Origin: Saccharum officinarum
Lineage: Eukaryota; Streptophyta; Magnoliopsida; Poales; Poaceae
Direction of reading: 5' to 3'
DNA length: 64,000 nucleotides
Assembly (NCBI GenBank): GCA_020631735.1
Contig: CM036209.1
Span: forward strand, 6,857,451 to 6,921,450
The stretch's first letter is position 1; every line of letters begins with the position of its first letter. The notes below the pieces were generated by a model that was not told the DNA's origin, did no database searches, and worked only from the letters and a program-made list of their open reading frames with translations. A program made the position numbers and the translations under genes. Shown here one piece after another: positions 47,699-60,120 of the stretch.

Positions 47699-47928
47699 GG
47701 CCTGTTTAGTTCCTAAAATTTTTTTGCAAAAAACACTGTAGCATTTTCGTTGTTATTTGGTAATTAGTTTCCAATCATGGACTAACTAGGCTTAAAAGAT
47801 TCGTCTCGTGATTTACAGCTAAGCTGTGTAATTAGTTTTATTTTTTATCTATATTTAATACTACATGCATGTGTCCAAAGATTCGTTACTGTAGTTTTTT
47901 GGGAAAATTTTTGGAACTAAACCGCCCC
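47699..47928. mobile_element. MITE with GGCCTGTTTAGTTCC ends, unit 1'
   Basis: Same element as 17711-17939 in the opposite orientation; the outer end reads GGAACTAAACCGCCCC here. Confidence 0.7.
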
Positions 47929-48360
47929 TAGATGTGTGTCGCGATCGATCCAATCCAATTGTTGTCAGTGACCATCTCGATTGGCTACTCTGTGCTTCAA
48001 ACTAATTAAGAGCAGGCCAGGAATATAATCGCACGGCCGGAAAGGGCTTCATAAATCCTCAGACTGAGTATTGATCTCGTTTATCATATTGCTGCTGGTC
48101 CCTGAATATACTGGTTTAATTTACAGATTATAATAATGCATGGCTACGTACCTGACAAGTCTGTTGCTGACTCTAGAATCTAGACGGCTGTGGACGGTGT
48201 GTCCACAAATCTACTTCTTTTTTTCCGTAAATATTCTAATGGGGGAATCAATCAACGTCCTACAACTAAAAAGAACAAAACTAAGACAAGTAGATGGTGT
48301 GACAATTGTTTGGGACATCGCTCTGCCATTCGACGATCTCATGAGAAGTCACGCTGCCAA
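47929..48360. other. Intergenic DNA upstream of BIG5-like fragment, unit 1'
   Basis: Remnant upstream region; no clear TATA box, no gene. It differs from units 1 and 2 by a small deletion near 48334. Confidence 0.4.
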
Positions 48361-48572
48361 GTGGGCCCTCTTCTCCGCAGAAGGAAACAACGCCGCGCGG
48401 CACCTGCTCCCTTTCCTCGTGCGATCCGTAGCCCTGCTCCCTTCAGCGGGGCTCTCGATCTCCTCCTCCTTCAGATCTCGCGCCCTCTCCATCCCATGCC
48501 CACTCCCCCTCCTCGGATCTAACCACTCTGCCCCTCCTCCCGTCTCCGTGGCTAGAGCTGAGATCCGCGGCC

Positions 48573-48926
48573 ATGGCGGGCGCCACGGGCAGGTTCGTTA
48601 CACGGGCCTTCGAGGCCATGCTCAAGGAGTGCGCCGCCAACCGTGGCAAGTTCGCCGCGCTACAGCTTTCCATCCAGTCATACCTCGGTGCGTGCATGCG
48701 GCCCTTTCCTCCCTCTCCTCCCACGCATTGGGATCTCGTGGTGGCTGATGATGGGGAGCTGTGGTGGTCTCTGCGTGGGGCTCGTGTCATTGCAGATAGC
48801 ATCAAGGGGGCTAAGGCAGAGGGCGCGGTCATCACGGGGGCGCTCACTAGGCTGGGTGCGTGCTCGACGGGCCGCAGGCCGAGCTGGTGCTGCAGCCACT
48901 CAGCCTCGTTGTCCAGACCAAGCACG
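48573..48926 (+). pseudogene. BIG5-like: BIG5-like ARF-GEF fragment, unit 1' (clearest copy)
   Basis: The ATG at 48573 lies in the good context GGCCATGGCG. Exon 1 (48573-48687) encodes 38 residues, MAGATGRFVTRAFEAMLKEC through IQSYL. The intron (48688-48795, 108 bp) starts GTGCGTG and ends TTGCAG. Joining gives SYLDSIKGAKAEGAVITGAL, then LTRLG; a frame change follows and VLDGPQAELVLQPLSLVVQT continues to 48926. The ELVLQPL...TKH stretch is what I recall of plant BIG5-type Sec7 GEFs, which run to well over 1,500 residues. The Sec7 domain is absent. GC-rich codon use contrasts with the AT-rich transposon frames nearby. Confidence 0.7.
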
Positions 48927-48928
48927 TC

Positions 48929-50852
48929 TTTTTTTCTTGAATACGCAAAAGATTTGTGTATCATTATAATTAAGAAGGAGAGTTTAAACATGCACACGAC
49001 ACTCTTGTAAAGAGCACCCTAGGAGGTCTTACAGTTGCGACCGGACCTTCCTAGCCGACTAATACAAACTTCGATATTATATAAGAGTATACGACCGAAC
49101 CAGTAGCAACTCAGAACCTACAGAGCTGGACGGCTCAGCTGCTCGCCGTGCGACCCTACTTCGTCATCCAAGAAGAGTCTTCTACTAGTCATAGCATTGG
49201 TCGCCGGGAACAACGCATCTAGAGCCTCCACTACGCTTGACGTCAATTTCCTGTGAACAAGTCGATGTATGCTCGCTTCGACGCGGATGAAACTGGAGCT
49301 GCCGGTGGTGCGAAGCCCATCCTCTGCATGAGGAGCACCTCGCCCCGCTTGGCGGTCGGAATGTGCGCTAGCGGCTGAACGGCGATCCGTCTACTCCGTT
49401 TTGGCAGGGGGTTCCTTCTAGTTGCCACCATCTGTCTTGGCGGGCTAGCGATTAACGGCGACACTCACCTGATCAGCACCTCCTCGGTGAACCGTGCGAG
49501 ACGCCGAGCGGCCTCACGTGGCATGGGCGTCATGTCCTTGTCCTCAACGTTGAGCTGTCCCGCCCGAGGAGGCATGAGTTGTGGCAGCTCCTGCACCGGC
49601 GGCTAAGGCGAGGGAGCAGCCGGCGATGGAGACAGCTCCGCAATCCCTGGAGAGGCGGCCTCCAGAGAACGCCTTACGACGAGTGCGGCGGCGAGCTCCT
49701 ACAGCATCGGGTCAAAAGAGATGACCAATGCGGGAGGTCCCGTGCTCAGGCACATTGCCAACGCAAGCGGGTCAGGCTCGAGGAAGCAAAGTGCGGCAGT
49801 AGAAGGAGGTGGCTTGCTGGCGTGATCGGTAGGCGCACATGTGGTGTAGTCCGGTGTCGCTTGGGAGGCTCCAGCTGACCGCCCGAGGTTGTCGGTGGCG
49901 ATGCTCGTTGCCGCCACAGTGTCGTCCCCATTTGGTCGGCGTCGACGTTTGCGACGTCTCCGCCGTCGGCGCCCACCGCTGCCGCACGTAGCTGCACCAG
50001 GCACAACTGCAATCGCACCCGGCACAGCTCCAACTATGCTGGAAATGGAAGGAGGCACCTTCCATCGATGCTTATAGTCCCGCGCGAGGTGTCGAAACCC
50101 CTTTCAGTGGAAGCAGCCTGGAGGCAGCTTACATGTTGCCACCCTGTGCGCGGTGGAGAGACAGTTGAAGCACTTCCCATGTAGATCTGCCGGATAGCAG
50201 GTAGGGGGCTGCTGACTAGCCGATGCAGGACGAGCGGGGCGTGCCCCGCCAGCACCACTAACTGACCCATGCGACAAGACCTCACGCCAGCCGTCGGCGC
50301 CCGGAGCGGAAATTCGCTGGTGAGTGGAGCCCCGTCTGCGACGCCCGAGGCATTGTCGGGCCGGGACGCGGCCCTCCATGGGCCGAGCAGGCAGTCCGTG
50401 CACCAGGTGAGGGCGCAGCCATGGTCGGCGAGACCTGCAGTTGCGCCGCCCGTGCACAACGACAGCACTAGTTGCACTGTTGCACACGCCTTCGGCGACG
50501 GTGGCTGGCCTGGCTCCCTCAGCTAGGGGGCGCTTGCCCCGCCCAGCAGCAATGCTACCACGAGAACCTCCGACAATGCAGCATGGCTCGACACGCTCTA
50601 GCAAGGACGACATCCAGAGCTGCGACCCCTGGCAGATTGCGTCGAGGTAGGAGGTTGGGTAGTTGACCGGTGACCTCTCGGTGTCAGAGTCCTCATCCGC
50701 CCAACGACGGGCCTTGGAACGCCCCATCGAGCCGACCCCAGGGTAGAAGGGGGAGGTGAGGGGGATAGAGATGACAACAGGCTGGGCGCAGAGGGGTGGA
50801 CGAGGAAGATGTCGAGCCTCGATGCCAGAGGATCCTCGTCATCCAAGACGTC
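48929..50852 (-). pseudogene. CCHC zinc-knuckle pseudogene, unit 1'
   Basis: Minus-strand copy with the poly(A) seen as a T-run at 48929-48935. The second knuckle carries the same TGA (50104-50106) as unit 1; the shared TAG is at 49699-49701. The basic C-terminal part lies at 49140-49464 with a small change near 49260 that shifts the frame (DLFTGN). The N-terminal border with the copia LTR is the same as in the other units. Confidence 0.65.
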
Positions 50853-52691
50853 TGTAGGGTCCAAATGGCTAGAGGGGGGTGAATAGCCTATTTAAAAATC
50901 TACAAGTTTTACTAAACAACCACGTTAGTATAAAAGATGGCTAAGCTAATTCTAGCACTAGCTCAACTACACTATGCAAGCCACCTAAACAATTCTAGTG
51001 AAACAAGGCTATGATCTCTAATACACACCAACAAGACTAAGTCACTAAGCTACTTACTCCTATGTGATAAAGGCTACACTAAGCAAACTTTATTGGGACT
51101 AGTATAAGAAACTAAAGAGCAAGTGACTTGATTCTTATACCAACAATGTAGAGAAGTAACTCACTCGAAGAATCAATCACAATTAGCAATCACAAGAGAA
51201 ATCCTCGGCAAAGAGATGACACAAGATTTTTACCAAGGTTCACTTGCTTCCCGGCAAGTTACTCCCCGTTGTGGCGATACACCCACTTATCGGTTCGCGA
51301 GCTAATCGACTATCAAGAGTCGAGCCCTCGGTGGGCACCGCACAACCGCACACAAGATGGGGATCCTCCAAGCAACGACATCTTCCTCCAATTCGTGAAT
51401 TCCTGCGGAGAATGATCAAGAACCCCTTACAACACTTGGCGAGGGCTCCAACAATCTCCAATTGCGAGCTCAATCACCTCCGCTGCTCCAAGCCGTCTAC
51501 CGTGTCGGGAAACACGGAAGAGTAACAAGAAATCCACAGCAACACGAAGATCAAGTGCCTCTAGAATGCAACTCTCAAGCAATGCACTTAAATCTCACTC
51601 AATCTCACTCAAGATGTGCAACCAAGCAAAGAGATGAGTGGAGGGGTTGTTCTCTAGCTCAAAGGATGTCTCTAGGTCTCAAAATGTGCAAGAGTTGCCT
51701 TCAAACCTCGGCCAACTTCTATTTAAAGCGAAGGGGTACGTAGCTAGCCGTTATCGGACGACGCAGTGCAAAACGTGCTGACCGGACGCACCGGTCAGGG
51801 TGACAGGACGCGTCCAGACACTACAGGACAAGTGAGAACAGTGCGCGTTAGAAGTAGCCATTGCCGTGACCGGACGCGCTTCAGCGTTTGACCGGACGCG
51901 CTGCACCCGACGTCCGGTCGGAGTCCAGAGAGCTCCCACCATGACCGGACGCGTCCGATCGCACGTGACCGGACGTGTTGCACGTCCGATTGGCTCTACG
52001 TCCAGCTCTGCTCCTCTGGGTGCCTGACCGGACGCTCCGGTTCCGTGAGGGACCGGACGCACCGGTTGCAAACCCTAACACTCGCGCACCTGACTGCAGT
52101 GAAGAACTGACCGGATGCGTCCGGTCAAACCATGATCGCGCCGGTGCAGCGTCCGGTCATCACAGTGACCACCGTTCGCCTCCGTTTCTTCTCCGACTTC
52201 GCAAATGTGCTAACACCACCAAGTGTACACCACCATGTGCATGTATGTTAGCATTTCACAAACATTTTTCAAGGTGTTATGTTAGCTCTCAACTATATCC
52301 TAATGCATATGCTCAAGACATTGATCTAGTGGCACTTGATTCCCGAGCTAACTGTGATTGCCCCTCTTGATAGTTGGCTATGTATCCTAAACCCGGTCAA
52401 TCACTTCTCTACTCATCTTAGACCGGCAAAAGGAAAACCCTATGGTTATACCTTTGCCTTGTGCTCTTAGATCCTTCTCCTCCACTTGATCATCATGTCC
52501 ATCATTTTATGTGCATTACTTCATGATCATCATTTCATGTTTATGCACCATCTCTTTGTGATCTTGTGGCCACCACTCCTTGCCACATGCACCTTCATCA
52601 CATGTGTTGCTTATGCCTAACTCAAAACACTTAACACATGGCATTAGCAACTTGGTGTCATTAATTACCAAAACCAAACTTGGGCTTTGAA
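50853..52691 (-). mobile_element. Copia 3' LTR, unit 1'
   Basis: Minus-strand LTR with the same ends (TCAAAGCCC and ACCCTACA). The U3 array is at 51752-52160 and the TATA-like box at 51718-51725. The array has lost a few motifs by small deletions relative to unit 2. Confidence 0.75.
51752..52160. promoter_or_regulatory. U3 palindromic array, unit 1' copy
   Basis: Third copy of the CGGACGCGTCCG-type cluster; GACCGGACGCGTCCGATC is visible near 51943. Confidence 0.6.
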
Positions 52692-53770
52692 TCTCCCCCT
52701 TTGTTGGTAATTGATGACAACCATCACAAAGATATGAAATGAAATCATATTTTCAATTTCGATAGTATTAGCTCCTCCTACATATGTGCTTTCATGAGTT
52801 TGGTTCAATTGTGCACATATGTATGGATTTGAATTTTAGGAGAGTTACTACTATCAAATTGATGCTAAGGTATATAGAATGGACCTTTGAAGCGTGATAC
52901 CAATCGGAGTTGCCTTTATATACCATCCCTAGCATCGATGTAGCTAGACACCACTTGTAATACATCACGTGTAAAGATCACAAACACTAAAATACCTCGT
53001 GAGATCAACATTATAAGTAAAGGTGTCTAGATACCACTTGTAAAGTTACCCTCAACAAATCATCATTCAAGTTCTATTTCTAGCATACACCAAACAATCA
53101 TGAATATGAATTTAAGCTTTGCAATGCAATAATTCATCATGTTAATGCACATACAAATGCCACAAATAATTCATGAGCTTGCTCCCCCTACTTGTATGCT
53201 CAATTTTAATTGATCCCTTGCCAATGTCATATCTTTGCTTTTCTCCCCCTTACTATACCTCCGTGACTTACTTCTCTCCCTTTGCAACTTAACTTTTTAT
53301 CTTCGTGACTTTTTTCTCCTCCTTTGTCAACAATCATAAAAAAGGTGCCAATTTTAGTGAGAGTCAAGTCAATCAATATGAGGGAGTCTAAATTATGGTT
53401 CAATCTAGATCACTTGTTTAGAATATGTAATTTGGTTTGATCTAAGGACAAGCTTCTTCACACCTCATAAAGTATAAGGATTATCTTGGCCATGTTGAAT
53501 TACACATCATGAGCTCATTTTTTAGATTCAACACTAGGTTTGCAAGCCCACAAACATGTCATATGCTACCACTAGATCAATCAAACATAGAAGCAATTGT
53601 GGTACCATATATACATCAAAATCATTTGATTTTCATGAATGAGCCTATTTGTCATCAAATATGTCTATGTGTTCTAACCATGTCCTTAGCAAAGTATGAA
53701 TGGTATGCCAAACAACTTTACCTCGCTATGTTGGAGGAGAGGCATGTCATATAAGAATGTGGAGGTGCAC
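52692..53770 (-). other. Copia 3' UTR and polypurine tract, unit 1'
   Basis: The polypurine tract reads ACAAAGGGGGAGAT on the minus strand, just before the LTR. No coding frame is supported. Confidence 0.65.
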
Positions 53771-55260
53771 TCATTTCAAGTCGGAGATGTCAAGTATGTT
53801 CAATTCATTCTTCAACTTGTAAAATCTTTTCTCATCAAATGGCTTTGTGAAGATATCGGCTAGTTGATCTTCGGTGCCAATGCCTTGTATACAAATATCA
53901 CCCTTTTGTTGATGGTCTCTTATGAAGTGATGCCTTATGTCAATGTGCTTGGTTCTTGAATGTTGAACCGGATTTTGAGTCATCTTGATAGCACTTTCAT
54001 TGTCATAAAACAATGGCACATTCTTGAATTTGATTCCAAAGTCATTCAAGGTTGCTTTCATCTAAAGCAATTGTGCACAACAACTATCGGCACTAATGTA
54101 TTCGGCCTCGACGGTAGATAGTGCAACACTATTTTATTTCTTTGATGACCATGAAACAAGAGACCTTCCAAGCAATTGACAAGTTCCACTTGTGCTCATT
54201 CTATCAATCTTGCAACCACCATAGTTGGAATCCGAATATCCAATCAACTTAAAATTAGACCCCTTTAAAAACCATAATCCAACATCATGAGTGCCCTTAA
54301 GATATCTCAATATTCTCTTGGTTGCTTTCAAGTGACTTTCTCTAGGAGAAGCTTGATATCTTGCACACTTGTACACACTAAACATCACATCCGGCCTAGA
54401 AGCGGTGACATAGAGCAAACTTCTAATCATAGACCAGTATTGCTTTTGATCTACTATGTTGCCACTAGCATCAACACACAATTGATCATTCGTGTCCATT
54501 GGTGTACTCATTGGCTTAGCATCTTGCAGTCCAAACTTCTTGATCATGTCCTTGATATATTTTCCTTGGCTTATAAAAGTGTCATTCTTCATTTGCTTGA
54601 TTTGAAGTCTAAGAAAGTAACTAAGCTCTCTAATCATAGACATCTCAAACTCATTTGCCATCATTTTTCCAAACTCTTCACAAAAGTCTTGATTTGTTGA
54701 TCCAAAAATAATGTCATCCACATAGATTTGCAATACAAACAAGTCAATGCCTATCTTCTTGGTGAAGAGAGTGGTGTCAACCTTTCCCATCTTGAATCCT
54801 TTAGAGAGGAGAAAGTCCCTCAACCTCTCATACCATGCTCTAGGTGCTTGCTTCAAACCATACAATGCCTTCTTGAGCTTGTAAACATGGTCAGGCTTCT
54901 TGTCATCTTCAAAACCGGGAGGTTACTCAACATAAACTTTTTCATTGATGTAGCCATTGAGAAATGCACTCTTGACATCCATTTGATAGAGCTTGATGTT
55001 GTGTGCACAAGCATATGCTAATAAGATTCTAATTGCCTCTAATCTTACAACCGGTGCATATGTTTCTCCAAAGTCAAGACCCTCAACTTGAGTGTATCCT
55101 TGTGCTACTAATCTTGCTTTGTTCCTCACAACCATGCCATCTTGATCTTGCTTGTTTCTAAAGACCCACTTAGTACCAATCACATTATAGTTCTTCGACC
55201 TTTCAACAAGTTCACAAACTTGATTTCTAGTGAAGTTGTTTAGCTCTTCATGCATGGCAT
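53771..55260 (-). pseudogene. pol: Copia RT (C-terminal part) and RNase H, unit 1'
   Basis: Minus-strand RT with [10 protein letters not shown] intact, [13 protein letters not shown], and RNase H with YDNESAIKM and EDQLADIFTKP. Stops: the two shared RNase H changes (near 54134-54136 and 54062-54064) and a CAA-to-TAA before the PPGFED region at about 54924-54926. The last is otherwise seen only in unit 3. The N-terminal side is cut at 55260 by LTR-2. Confidence 0.88.
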
Positions 55261-57190
55261 TTACTGAAACGACCTCAATTTCCACGAAGGGAAATCCACA
55301 GAGTCGAAGTGTATTAAGACCACGATGGATCTTATTACCCAAATTCTAGTCGAATACCACATCCATACAACGATAATATCAGAGTACAAATAGTGTGGAA
55401 TTACTTAAATTATTACATCGCCGCATTGGCGGAAACAAAAGTAGCATTCATTCAGAAAAGCTTGAAGATAAGATCGCCAAACTCGAGCGTAGGCACGAAC
55501 CCCTCAACCATCAAACTCCTCGGAGCTATACTCCTCAGCAGAACCTGTGCCAAAAACTTATCAGTACGATTTGTACTGGCCACTCCCATCCCTATGAGCA
55601 TTGCTTTGTGGGTTTGGATGCAACATGGTTGTATTCAAAAGAAACCTATAGGGCTGGGGCTTCCTATGCAGTAGCATATCAAGTGTATAATATAATTGAT
55701 CAAGTTTTAACACCATTCCCACACTCGATCCACTCCATTCCCTTTTCCGAGCCAGGTTACGATCCTGGGATCAACATACCACCAATCTCCACACTATTCC
55801 AAACCATCGCTCAATCGACAGGCCAACTGCCTCTCAGCACTGTCTCAAAGCCTGTAGCCCCTGGCTAAGACCGACACTCTCTTTTGGGGGAAGAAGAGAA
55901 GGACTCATCTCTCTATCTAGTTTAAGCGAAACCCAGGAAAGGTCCAAAGCCGACGAATCGGCACATGTATCGATCGATCAACCATACACTCTGCAGAGGT
56001 TTTACATAACCACAAGATCTGCCTTCCTTGCTGACCGTCGTCAACTGGGCTGATTCCGGCTGCTTGCTAGCCTAGGATAATGCCACTCTACCATTCAGCC
56101 CTGGTTCACCCCAAGTCGAGTCTGGGGTGGCTGAAATTGTGAGTCATGAGCCGGGTCCACAAGGTCTCCATGAAGTCTCGGTAGGGTGTGGGGGAAATCC
56201 TCTGTGCCCTGTACCTCCTTACACTGTCCGCTATCAACCTAGCAGTAGTGGCAAAATCCTACCAAGTAGTCCAGCCATCCCGCACCATATAGGGCGAGTG
56301 GTACGTAAGGCTTTCCAGTGAATCTGAGTACTAGTAAGTCCTTAGGGATGACCAAGCCAGAATGTCTCCATCAGGGTTTCCTTTACCGTGCCACCACAAC
56401 ACCTCCAACCCGGGCTCCACCCATCACAGGTTCACAACCAGGTCCACCTCATATACCTTTTACCCACCACAGGTATACATTTCCAGGGGTGCCCAGGTAG
56501 CATCCCATGGTAAGACTTGCCCCAGGCTAGTCGTATACTCTAACTTGGTCGACTCAACCCTCACCCTCCACACACCCAAGTCACACACGCAGCACTCTCC
56601 CAAAGTCCAGGTAACACCAGTTTCCACCACGCACATAGTATAAGCGTAGTAGAAGTATAAATAAGGAATTATAGAGCAATAAGCGTGTGTCTAGCCTATA
56701 GCAGGGTATGCAGGGGTAAGGTTGCGTCAAGGTAAAGGCTTTCAAGCAAGCATACTACCATGCAAATCCTACCATAAAGTTGAGTAAAGCGATAGCAGTT
56801 CTATATTAGCCATGCGTAATAGGTGCTACGAGATTTGGGTGGGATGTGGCACCTTCAGTGTAGTCGTCTCCGTTCTCCTCACGGTACTCACGGTCCTCGT
56901 CCGTCAGGTTCTCCTCCGAGTCTGCATCGTTTGCATTATAGTCGCGTTAGCGACGTCTATAGAATAGCACAAAGAAACAATGAAAAATCAAAAGAGCCAA
57001 ATTCACTCAAACATAGGTTTATTGCGTAGAGCTTGATTTTAGATGAATTTTGGTCCTGGTTTCGTATTTTTCTGAGGTCGTATGAATTAGTTATGAATTT
57101 CCGAAGTTTAAATTATTTCTGAAATTGGATAAAGGCTGGATTAATCCTGGGCTGACACGTGTCGTGCTGTGGTTGGTCCACGTGGCTAGC

Positions 57191-57687
57191 TGACGTCAGC
57201 ATGACGTCAGCATGACATTATCATAACGGTTCCGAGCTGACAGGTGGGGCCCAGCTGATGTCAGCATGACGTCATCAACGTCGTCAGCTCCGACAAGTGG
57301 GTCCAGGGACTCTTGGGTCACTGACATGTGGGTCCAGTCAAAGTCAACGTTGGTCAACGTCGAGTCAACAGTCAACGGTCAGCGGTCAACAGTCAGGGTC
57401 ACTGACATGTGGACCTGGTCTGCTGACGTCAGCCGCTGATGTCAGCGTGACGTCAGCATGACGTCACCTCTGTTGTGCTGGCTTCTGACATGTGGGTCCT
57501 ACGTGACGTCATCGTGACGTCAGCGTCTGACGTGTGGGTCCAGGGTGTCCGTGTCACCGACCGGTGGGGTCGGGGTGCTGTCGTCATCAGCTGACGTTAT
57601 CATGACGTCAGCGTGATGTCACTGTGGCAATCCCACCACTGACGTGTGGGTCCCGCGTGACGTCATCACGACGTCAGCATGACGTCA
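57191..57687. promoter_or_regulatory. Cluster of TGACGTCA palindromes in LTR-2
   Basis: I count eleven perfect TGACGTCA octamers in ~500 bp, plus near matches (TGATGTCA, TGACGTTA, CGACGTCA), mixed with GACATGTGGGTCC-type repeats and GTCAAC motifs. TGACGTCA is the classic CRE/bZIP (TGA-factor) site. The cluster lies in the transcribed part of the LTR, not in U3, if the TATA box is right. Confidence 0.6.
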
Positions 57688-59027
57688 CCATCTGACGTGT
57701 GGGTCCAGCAACTCTGTGTCGCTGACATGTGGGGCCAGGTCAACAGTCAACGGTCAACTCGGGTCGGGTCCAAACTGGGCCAGTTGGCCTCGGGTTGGGC
57801 CGGTCTGGGCCGAACACGTGGTAAGCTGTGACGCTGCCACGTCACGGCCGTGGGCTCTTATTGGGCCTCGGGTTCACGCTGTGGGCGTGGGCTCGGCTCA
57901 CGGTAGACCCAAGTTCACGGTCCATGGACCGCAGACTGGTCTACGATGAACCGAGTCCATTGACTGCTTCTTTTGGCACAGCTCATATGCACCGAGTTCA
58001 CGCAGGAGTGTCAGCGAGGAGGGGGGTGTTCCCCTGTTTTTCTCCCGCGGTGGTGCTCCTGCCGGCGGCGAGCTGGCTGTGAGCCCCCGCGCCGGCGCTG
58101 GTGTCCGATTAGGGTGGGGAAATGCTTCCCTGGGCCACGGCGACTGCGTCTGTGGGATCAAGGTGGCGACTAGAGCTTCCCAAGGTGCTGGCCATGGCGA
58201 GCGGCGGCTTGGCGACGCCGGAGCGCGTGGGCAGGGCGGCAGCGTCGGTGAGAGGGTCATCGGAGGGGCGCGTGAGCTTCACGGACCCTCAGCGGTCGTC
58301 ATGGGTGAGTTAACGGGGCTCCCTGAGCTCCCAAAGGCTCTGGCCATGGCGATGGGTTGTCACGGAGGCGCCTCGATGCTCCGACAGTGCGCGAACGTCG
58401 ACGCAAGACTCCGGTGGCTTCCTACTTTAGCCTAGGGTCGCGCGGGGTGTCTTAGGATGCGGTGGTTCGACCCAGGGTGCTAACGGCTCCAAACTCCCGA
58501 CGGGGTGCGTGCGAGATCCTCGTCGTGGCCGCGCTCTGGCCGCGGCGCACGTGCGCTGTGCGTGAACCGCAAGGGCTTTCTCGAGCATGTGTGCTCGATG
58601 TCGCCCCACCTCGGTGCTTCTACGTGTTCGTGGTGTGCGAACGGTAATGTGGAGTCTAGGTGCAAGGTGTGCACTGCAAGGGCGCGGTGCGTTCATGGAG
58701 GTCTAGCGAACCCATGGGCTAGGAGGGGTCTCAGCGGCGTACGGCTCACCGTCGGTGTTGAGGGCCAGAGGATAGTGGTGCAGTGGCGGGTTGTGGCCGT
58801 GTAGCTACGGAAGCCGTGCAATGCCGACCCTGCGACCGTGATGAGGACGACCGTGTCTCCCTCGGCTCCGACGGCTCCAAAGGTGTTCCGATGGCGCCTT
58901 CCCCTATTTCTCTCCTTCCCTCCTTCCTCCCTTGGTTCTCTTTCTCTTGGCTCGGGTGTGCAGAGGGTAGCCACCCGGTGATGGCGGGGCATTGAGAGCT
59001 TGGGTGCTAGGGTGATCGGGGCTAGGC

Positions 59028-59035
59028 CTTTATAG
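59028..59035 (-). promoter_or_regulatory. TATA box of LTR-2
   Basis: CTATAAAG on the minus strand in the context CGGCTATAAAGGCCTAG, followed by a C-rich start region. Confidence 0.5.
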
Positions 59036-59833
59036 CCGAACGCCAAGCTTCCATGGCAGTTTCGGGCGAACGGTGGCAGATGCACGAGGCGCATCCAACG
59101 GTAGCGTGAGGTTGCCCGGTGCGTGGTCCCCTGGCCCACTCTTGCAGGTGCTGTCGAGGCTTGGTCGGGCGCGGATGAAGGCGTGGGGAAGAAGACGACC
59201 CTGTGGCGAGTGGGTCTGTCTTGACAGTGGCAGCAAGCGAAGCGGGGAAGCGCGCGGGCGTGAGCGACGTGCGCTGACGCGTGGGGCCAAACGGCAGCGG
59301 TAGCGGGCGAAGCTGGGCGCGCGGGCGGGTAGTGGTCACCTGGGCCGGCAGCTAGGCCGCGCGTGTGCGCGCTGGAGCTGGCCGCTTGCTGGGCTGAGCA
59401 GCTGGGCTGCGAGGCAGGCCTAGTCTTTTGCTTCTCCTTTCCTTTTCCTTTTTCTGATTTGATTTCTTTTCCATCATTTGAATTCAAATTTGGTTTGAAA
59501 TTTGAATTCCAAATTGATGTAATTTAGGGAATTGATGTAACCAATTATGGTGTGTTTCTTAGAAAATGTTGCTAAGCAAAACAAATAGAGAAAAGAAAAT
59601 CCAAATCACAATTTGAGTTAACAATGTATGCAACATTTCATTTGTTAGAATTTAAATAAACATAATTGGTGTTAGGCATGCCATGCTTATGCGCTAACTT
59701 GGGTTGGGTTAGACCTAATGCATCTCTTAGGTTGGGTTACCATACATGACACTCATCATCACATGGAAGTTTTGAGAAAAATTTTTGGTAGTTGGTATTT
59801 TTGGTGTGTAGATTCTTGGGTTGTTACATTTAC

Positions 59834-60120
59834 CCAATCGGAATCTTTCAATGCATCTTCTATTTTCTTAGGTTCTTCAAGTGACACAAATGAGTAGTGC
59901 TCACAAAAAGATGCTAATCTTGATCTAGTTTGAACACCACTTTAAATTCCACCAATGATTAGGTCCAATGGATGATCTCTTGTAATGCTAGTAGGTTGGA
60001 GTATTGGGAGTTGGTTACTTCCACTAGCTTGACCTTGATCTTGCACTTTATCATGAGAACCAGTAGAGCTTGCTTGATCTGTATCAATTTGCACACTTTG
60101 ATTAATGATATGTATGTCAC
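59834..60120 (-). pseudogene. pol: Copia RT N-terminal linker segment between two inserts, unit 1'
   Basis: A short pol piece between LTR-2 and LTR-1, encoding the [16 protein letters not shown]...[17 protein letters not shown] stretch that joins integrase to RT. The unit-1-specific TAA (10319) is absent here. Confidence 0.85.

Larger units (their letters stand above)
55261..59833 (-). mobile_element. 4.56 kb solo-LTR-like element (LTR-2) inserted in copia RT
   Basis: The element is 55266-59828. On the minus strand it begins TGTAACAACCC and ends GGTCGTTTCA (TG...CA). The 5-bp duplication TTTAC flanks it (55261-55265, 59829-59833), and units 1-3 have the empty site. A TATA box (GGCTATAAAGGCC, 59028-59035) lies ~800 bp from its start. 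No gag/pol frame, no primer site and no second LTR are seen, so it is best read as a very long solo LTR. The plus-strand frames around 58000-59400 reflect high GC. It is present only in unit 1'. Confidence 0.7.

Noticed and set aside
57716..59487. Several 80-264 codon frames inside LTR-2
   Set aside because: GC-rich, overlapping on both strands, no domain, inside a non-coding LTR-like element.
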